Origin: Solibacillus faecavium
GTDB lineage: Bacteria; Bacillota; Bacilli; Bacillales_A; Planococcaceae
Length of the DNA: 64,000 bases
Assembly (NCBI RefSeq): GCF_014836905.1
Contig: NZ_JACSPZ010000010.1
Location: 86,700-150,699 of the forward strand
Direction: 5' to 3'
Below the pieces are notes generated by a model, which ran no database searches, had not been told where the DNA came from, and saw only the letters and a program-made list of their open reading frames with translations. Below are positions 61,074 to 64,000 of this stretch, piece after piece. A program made the translations under genes and the position numbers. How positions within the stretch are numbered: position 1 is the first letter of the stretch; the number at the start of each line of letters is the position of its first letter.

Positions 61074-61102
61074 AAAAAGTCTACCCAAACGAGTAGACTT
61101 TG
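61074..61102 (-). terminator. Terminator of sigW-rsiW
   Basis: AAAGTCTAC pairs perfectly with GTAGACTTT around an 8-base loop, followed by TTTTC on the minus strand. Confidence 0.85.
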
Positions 61103-61193
61103 CTTTTTATAATAGAACGTCATTTTTTTGAAGAAAGTTTCACTATTCGTCAGGAAAAAATTATTTTTATGTGGTTTTCAGTAAAACTGATAT

Positions 61194-61811
61194 TTATTTA
61201 TTGCTAAAGACCGCCATCAAATCATTAAAGCCATCTTTAATTTTATACCATAACCACTCGAACATTTCATCGATTTCCTCGACTTGTCCTGTAACTACTG
61301 CAGTGGAAGCCATATAGTTTCCATTTATTACTGTAACATTCCCATCTACTTCCCCTTCAATAATGATATCGCCGTTTTTCACAACGATGTCACCTTTAAC
61401 AACTTCACCAGCGGGAACTGTTACCGTTTGCCCTTCAACAACTATATTTGGCTGTTTTGTCACAGAAAATTGATTGTCGTTCGGGAAACTACCTAGCACT
61501 GTAGCGCTCATAAACAAGCAAAATAATGCAGCAGCAACGAGCATCGGATGCTGACGGAACCAACGTTTTATGCCGACAGAACTTTTGCGTTTCGGTAAAC
61601 GACTTATTACTTGTTCCTCAAAGCTTGGAGGGGCAGTAATATGCGCTGCACTCTTGATAAACGCAACCGTGTCACTTAATTCATGCATATGTTGTTGGCA
61701 ATCCGGGCATGTCTGCAAATGTTGTTTCAATGATTGTTCATGCTCACGACTAATATCACCATCTAAATATTCGTGCATATAATCCACGAATTGTGATGCA
61801 CACGTTTTCAT
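61194..61811 (-). CDS. rsiW: Anti-sigma-W factor (zinc-binding, membrane-anchored)
   Basis: The 205-residue product has an N-terminal zinc anti-sigma domain with His-x3-Cys-x2-Cys (EQSLKQHLQTCPDC) near 25-40 that holds SigW. A single membrane helix follows at about 88-108, then an outer domain with beta repeats (VKGDIVVKNGDIIIEGEVDG). Envelope stress triggers stepwise proteolysis and release of SigW. The gene follows sigW by 13 bases. Relative to RsiW the outer domain has a polymer-forming-like repeat pattern. Confidence 0.93.
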   Translation of the reverse strand: MKTCASQFVDYMHEYLDGDISREHEQSLKQHLQTCPDCQQHMHELSDTVAFIKSAAHITAPPSFEEQVISRLPKRKSSVGIKRWFRQHPMLVAAALFCLFMSATVLGSFPNDNQFSVTKQPNIVVEGQTVTVPAGEVVKGDIVVKNGDIIIEGEVDGNVTVINGNYMASTAVVTGQVEEIDEMFEWLWYKIKDGFNDLMAVFSNK

Positions 61812-61824
61812 GCGTATCTTCCTC

Positions 61825-62388
61825 CTACAAATTGTTTAACTGCTTTCTCAACGCTTCACGACCACGGTGAATACGGGTTTTTACTGTACCAAGCGGCATA
61901 TCTAAAATTTCACTAATTTCCTGGAGCGATAACTCCTCAATATATTTTAATACAATCACCGAACGATATTTGTCAGGAAGGCGACTGATTTCAAATTGAA
62001 TTCTGTCCTGAAGCTCCATTTGTTCAATAGCTGCTTCAGGCGATTGCTCATCCGCAGCAATCTGTGAATACATATCCAATCCTTCTGTCCCAGCAACTTC
62101 GGCATCTAAATAGTAATCTGGCTTCTTTTTACGAATACGGTCGATACATAAATTCGTACCTATACGATAAAGCCATGTTGAAAATTTTCGATTTTGATCA
62201 TACGAGTGTAGATTAATATAGGCACGTATAAATGCCTCCTGTGCAATATCTTCTGCTTCTTGTTTATTTCCAAGCATTCGAAAACACACTTGGTACAGCT
62301 TGTGCTGGTAGAGGTTAACAATGTCGGCATATGCGTTTTGATCACCTTTAAGCACTTGCTTTATTCTTTTATTTACTAACGCATCCAT
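61825..62388 (-). CDS. sigW: ECF sigma factor SigW
   Basis: The 187-residue ECF sigma factor has region 2 at about 20-90 (YQVCFRMLGNKQEAEDIAQEAFIRAYINL, then KFSTWLYRIGTNLCIDRIRK). Region 4 is at about 130-185 (LPDKYRSVIVLKYIEELSLQEISEILDMPLGTVKTRIHRGREALRKQ). It directs an envelope-stress and antimicrobial-resistance regulon. A perfect sigma-W autoregulatory promoter lies 37 bases upstream, which confirms the identity. Confidence 0.96.
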   Translation of the reverse strand: MDALVNKRIKQVLKGDQNAYADIVNLYQHKLYQVCFRMLGNKQEAEDIAQEAFIRAYINLHSYDQNRKFSTWLYRIGTNLCIDRIRKKKPDYYLDAEVAGTEGLDMYSQIAADEQSPEAAIEQMELQDRIQFEISRLPDKYRSVIVLKYIEELSLQEISEILDMPLGTVKTRIHRGREALRKQLNNL

Positions 62389-62425
62389 TTGTCTTTCCTC
62401 TCCACCTTATCAGCTGTTCTATATA

Positions 62426-62451
62426 TACGGATTGTTTCTTAAAAGGTTTCA
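62426..62451 (-). promoter_or_regulatory. Sigma-W autoregulatory promoter
   Basis: On the minus strand TGAAAC (62446-62451) and CGTA (62426-62429) are separated by 16 bases, the exact sigma-W consensus. Confidence 0.93.
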
Positions 62452-62541
62452 TTTTCAAAAAAAATTATTTTGTATTTCCTCAAAAATATGTGTTCTCATT
62501 ATAACAAATTTCATTATGCTATACCCATTTTTTCACAATAT

Positions 62542-63444
62542 TCATACTAAAGTTTCACCAAACAAAGAACCAATTAACGCAACTGCTACATCAGCCGTTT
62601 TATTGCGTTCATCCAGTATAGGATTCACTTCCACAAACTCTGCAGACGTCAACAATCCTGATTCCTGAATCATCTCCATTGCTAGATGACTTTCCCGATA
62701 GGTAATTCCCCCGGCTACAGGCGTTCCAACTCCGGGTGTGTATAAAGGATCCAGTGCATCAAGGTCAAGAGATAAATGCATACCATCTATTTGATTTTGT
62801 TTAAAATAATTCACCGTTTCTTCCATTACATGTGTCATTCCAAGTCGGTCAATTTCATGCATCGTATAAATCTTAATGCCACGCGTTTTTATTAATTCAC
62901 GTTCTCCCTCATCAATTGAGCGCCCGCCAATTATGATTATATTTTCTGCTTTAATTTTTGGTTCTCCATGTAATATAGATGTCAATCGCTTATGCCCAAG
63001 CCCTATACTTGTAGCAAGAGGCATACCATGAATATTCCCTGAAGGTGTTGTCTCCGGCGTATTCAAATCGGCATGGGCATCAAACCATATTACCCCCATA
63101 TTTTTATACTTCATGGAAAGTCCCGCTAACGTACCTATTGCTATACTATGGTCACCACCTAATACTAGAGGTGTATGATCCTTTTTTACAACTTCATATA
63201 CTTTCTCGGCAAGTGCTGTATTCACTTTAATTACTTCATCTAAATTTAGAAGCTTTTCGTCTTTCTGATCAATTGCATTTCGTTCAATAACTTGAATATT
63301 GCCTTCATCCTCAACTTCAAACCCTAGGTTTACTAAACGTTGTTGCAAGCCTGCATATCGAATAGCACTTGGCCCCATATCCACCCCACGACGTTGTTGA
63401 CCATAATCACACGGAACCCCTACAATTGAAATTTTTCTATTCAT
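62542..63444 (-). CDS. rocF: Arginase
   Basis: This 300-residue manganese enzyme splits arginine into ornithine and urea, the first step of arginine catabolism. Metal-binding motifs are complete: GGDHSIAIGTLA near 95, WFDAHADLNTPE near 120 with SGNIHGMPLA after it, and SLDLDALDPLYTPGVGTPV near 225. AAGGGG precedes the ATG. It stands alone between the tRNA cluster and sigW, as in several Bacillales. Confidence 0.96.
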   Translation of the reverse strand: MNRKISIVGVPCDYGQQRRGVDMGPSAIRYAGLQQRLVNLGFEVEDEGNIQVIERNAIDQKDEKLLNLDEVIKVNTALAEKVYEVVKKDHTPLVLGGDHSIAIGTLAGLSMKYKNMGVIWFDAHADLNTPETTPSGNIHGMPLATSIGLGHKRLTSILHGEPKIKAENIIIIGGRSIDEGERELIKTRGIKIYTMHEIDRLGMTHVMEETVNYFKQNQIDGMHLSLDLDALDPLYTPGVGTPVAGGITYRESHLAMEMIQESGLLTSAEFVEVNPILDERNKTADVAVALIGSLFGETLV

Positions 63445-63550
63445 TTTCCCATCCCCTTACGAAATCTTTAATATTTGGTCGGCTATTCTATGCTCAGCTA
63501 AACTCTCTATTGAAATTTCGATTTCCAAAACGGTTTTCCCTTTAATATGC

Positions 63551-63586
63551 AAAAAATCCTTTACTCATAAATATAAGTAAAGGATT
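63551..63586 (-). terminator. Terminator of the tRNA cluster
   Basis: AATCCTTTACT pairs perfectly with AGTAAAGGATT around a 10-base loop, followed by TTTTTTG on the minus strand. It lies 46 bases past the tRNA-Lys gene. Confidence 0.88.
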
Positions 63587-63631
63587 GTAATTTTTAAATT
63601 TAAGTGCACTTCTAAATTTATAAAATAAAAG

Positions 63632-63704
63632 TGAGCCATGAAGGACTCGAACCTTCGACCCTCTGATTAAAAGTCAGATGCTCTACCAACTGAGCTAATG
63701 GCTC
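63632..63704 (-). tRNA. tRNA-Lys (anticodon TTT)
   Basis: The minus strand folds into a full cloverleaf: acceptor GAGCCAT/ATGGCTC, D-arm GCTC/GAGC, anticodon stem TCTGA/TCAGA with loop CTTTTAA, T-arm GAAGG/CCTTC with TTCGAGT. The 3' CCA is not encoded. Confidence 0.95.
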
Positions 63705-63722
63705 AGAAAAAAATAAAAAAAA

Positions 63723-63797
63723 TGGCTGGGGTACCTGGATTCGAACCAGGGCATGACGGAATCAAAATCCGTTGCCTTACCGCTTGGCTATACCCCA
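63723..63797 (-). tRNA. tRNA-Gln (anticodon TTG)
   Basis: The acceptor TGGGGTA pairs with TACCCCA. The anticodon stem ACGGA/TCCGT carries loop TTTTGAT, and the T-arm CCTGG/CCAGG holds TTCGAAT. The discriminator G is followed by an encoded CCA. Confidence 0.95.
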
Positions 63798-63811
63798 AAC
63801 ATTTTATAAGA

Positions 63812-63895
63812 TGGTGGAGGGGGACGGATTCGAACCGCCGAACCCTAAGGAGCGGATTTACAGTCCGCCGCGTTTAGCCACTTCGCTACCCCTCC
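63812..63895 (-). tRNA. tRNA-Tyr (anticodon GTA)
   Basis: This class II tRNA has a long variable arm. The acceptor GGAGGGG pairs with CCCCTCC, the anticodon stem CGGA/TCCG carries the loop with GTA, and the T-loop is TTCGAAT. CCA is encoded. Confidence 0.95.
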
Positions 63896-63925
63896 GACAA
63901 ATGATGCAACACTGTTAAAAATGAA

Positions 63926-64000
63926 TGGTGGAGGATGACGGGCTCGAACCGCCGACCCCCTGCTTGTAAGGCAGGTGCTCTCCCAGCTGAGCTAATCCTC
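63926..64000 (-). tRNA. tRNA-Val (anticodon TAC), first base outside the window
   Basis: The anticodon stem CCTGC/GCAGG carries loop CTTACAA. The T-arm GGCGG-TTCGAGC-CCGTC, D-arm GCTC/GAGC and an encoded CCA are present. The 5' acceptor begins GAGGATT at base 64000, one base short of the full stem. Confidence 0.9.

Noticed and set aside
62426..62451. A search for further perfect sigma-W promoters in the window
   Set aside because: By eye no second TGAAAC-N16-CGTA was found. Partial matches in AT-rich gaps were too weak to report.

Overview
The window comes from a low-GC, Gram-positive, spore-former-type bacterium of the Bacillales. The Planococcaceae (Solibacillus/Lysinibacillus type) fit best. 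The evidence is the Shine-Dalgarno-rich start sites, the frequent TTG/GTG starts, Bacillus-type regulatory sites (PerR, cre, TnrA/GlnR, sigma-W, sigma-B-like), S-layer-homology proteins, and the conserved order rocF / sigW-rsiW / cdaA-cdaR-glmM / glmS at the right end. It reads as ordinary chromosome. I see no prophage, IS element, integrase or CRISPR array.

Layout: 1-6.7 kb holds a truncated HAD phosphatase, a TSUP permease, DinB and DNA-deoxyinosine glycosylase genes, an orphan oligopeptide-type binding lipoprotein and an amidohydrolase/lipoprotein pair. 6.8-10.8 kb is a BmrCD-type heterodimeric multidrug ABC exporter behind a leader region with two small ORFs and two terminators. 10.8-14.1 kb is an MMPL transporter divergent from a MerR-cobalamin-domain regulator. 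15.2-17.7 kb is the peroxide-defence pair ahpC-ahpF with a PerR box. 18-20.8 kb has tandem 40-residue paralogues, a DUF948 protein and an SLH-NlpC/P60 wall hydrolase. 21-23.5 kb is a MerR regulator plus a BmrA-like exporter. 23.9-26.5 kb is a PadR/HAAS-DUF4097 unit. 26.6-35.5 kb is mixed metabolism: FAD oxidoreductase, GGDEF-EAL protein, four acetyltransferases, an M20 hydrolase, an XRE regulator and a pseudogene remnant. 35.6-43 kb has a chemoreceptor, an SLH protein, a PsiE protein, LysR/TSUP and pirin. 43.2-50.2 kb is lrgAB followed by an amide/urea-type ABC transporter operon with an acetamidase/formamidase. 50.5-54.3 kb holds a YdhK protein and two back-to-back ECF-sigma units. 54.6-63.4 kb is the cell-envelope block: glmS with its ribozyme, a PfpI protein, glmM, cdaR, cdaA, rsiW, sigW, and rocF. 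Four tRNA genes (Val, Tyr, Gln, Lys) close the window.

How the genes work together: CdaA makes c-di-AMP and CdaR controls it. GlmM and GlmS feed cell-wall precursor synthesis, and SigW/RsiW guard the envelope. The five ABC components and the acetamidase form one nitrogen-scavenging operon, whose promoter is flanked by two TGTNAN7TNACA boxes typical of TnrA/GlnR. Three of four drug or lipid exporters sit beside their own regulator or leader.

The most rewarding regulatory observations are a short leader ORF with three mutually exclusive pairing segments over the Shine-Dalgarno sequence of an acetyltransferase (30415-30503), the bmrCD leader, the nitrogen boxes of the amide operon, and a 46-bp near-perfect dyad upstream of two tandem 40-residue proteins. 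All assignments come from reading the sequence and from memory of the families. No database search was run.
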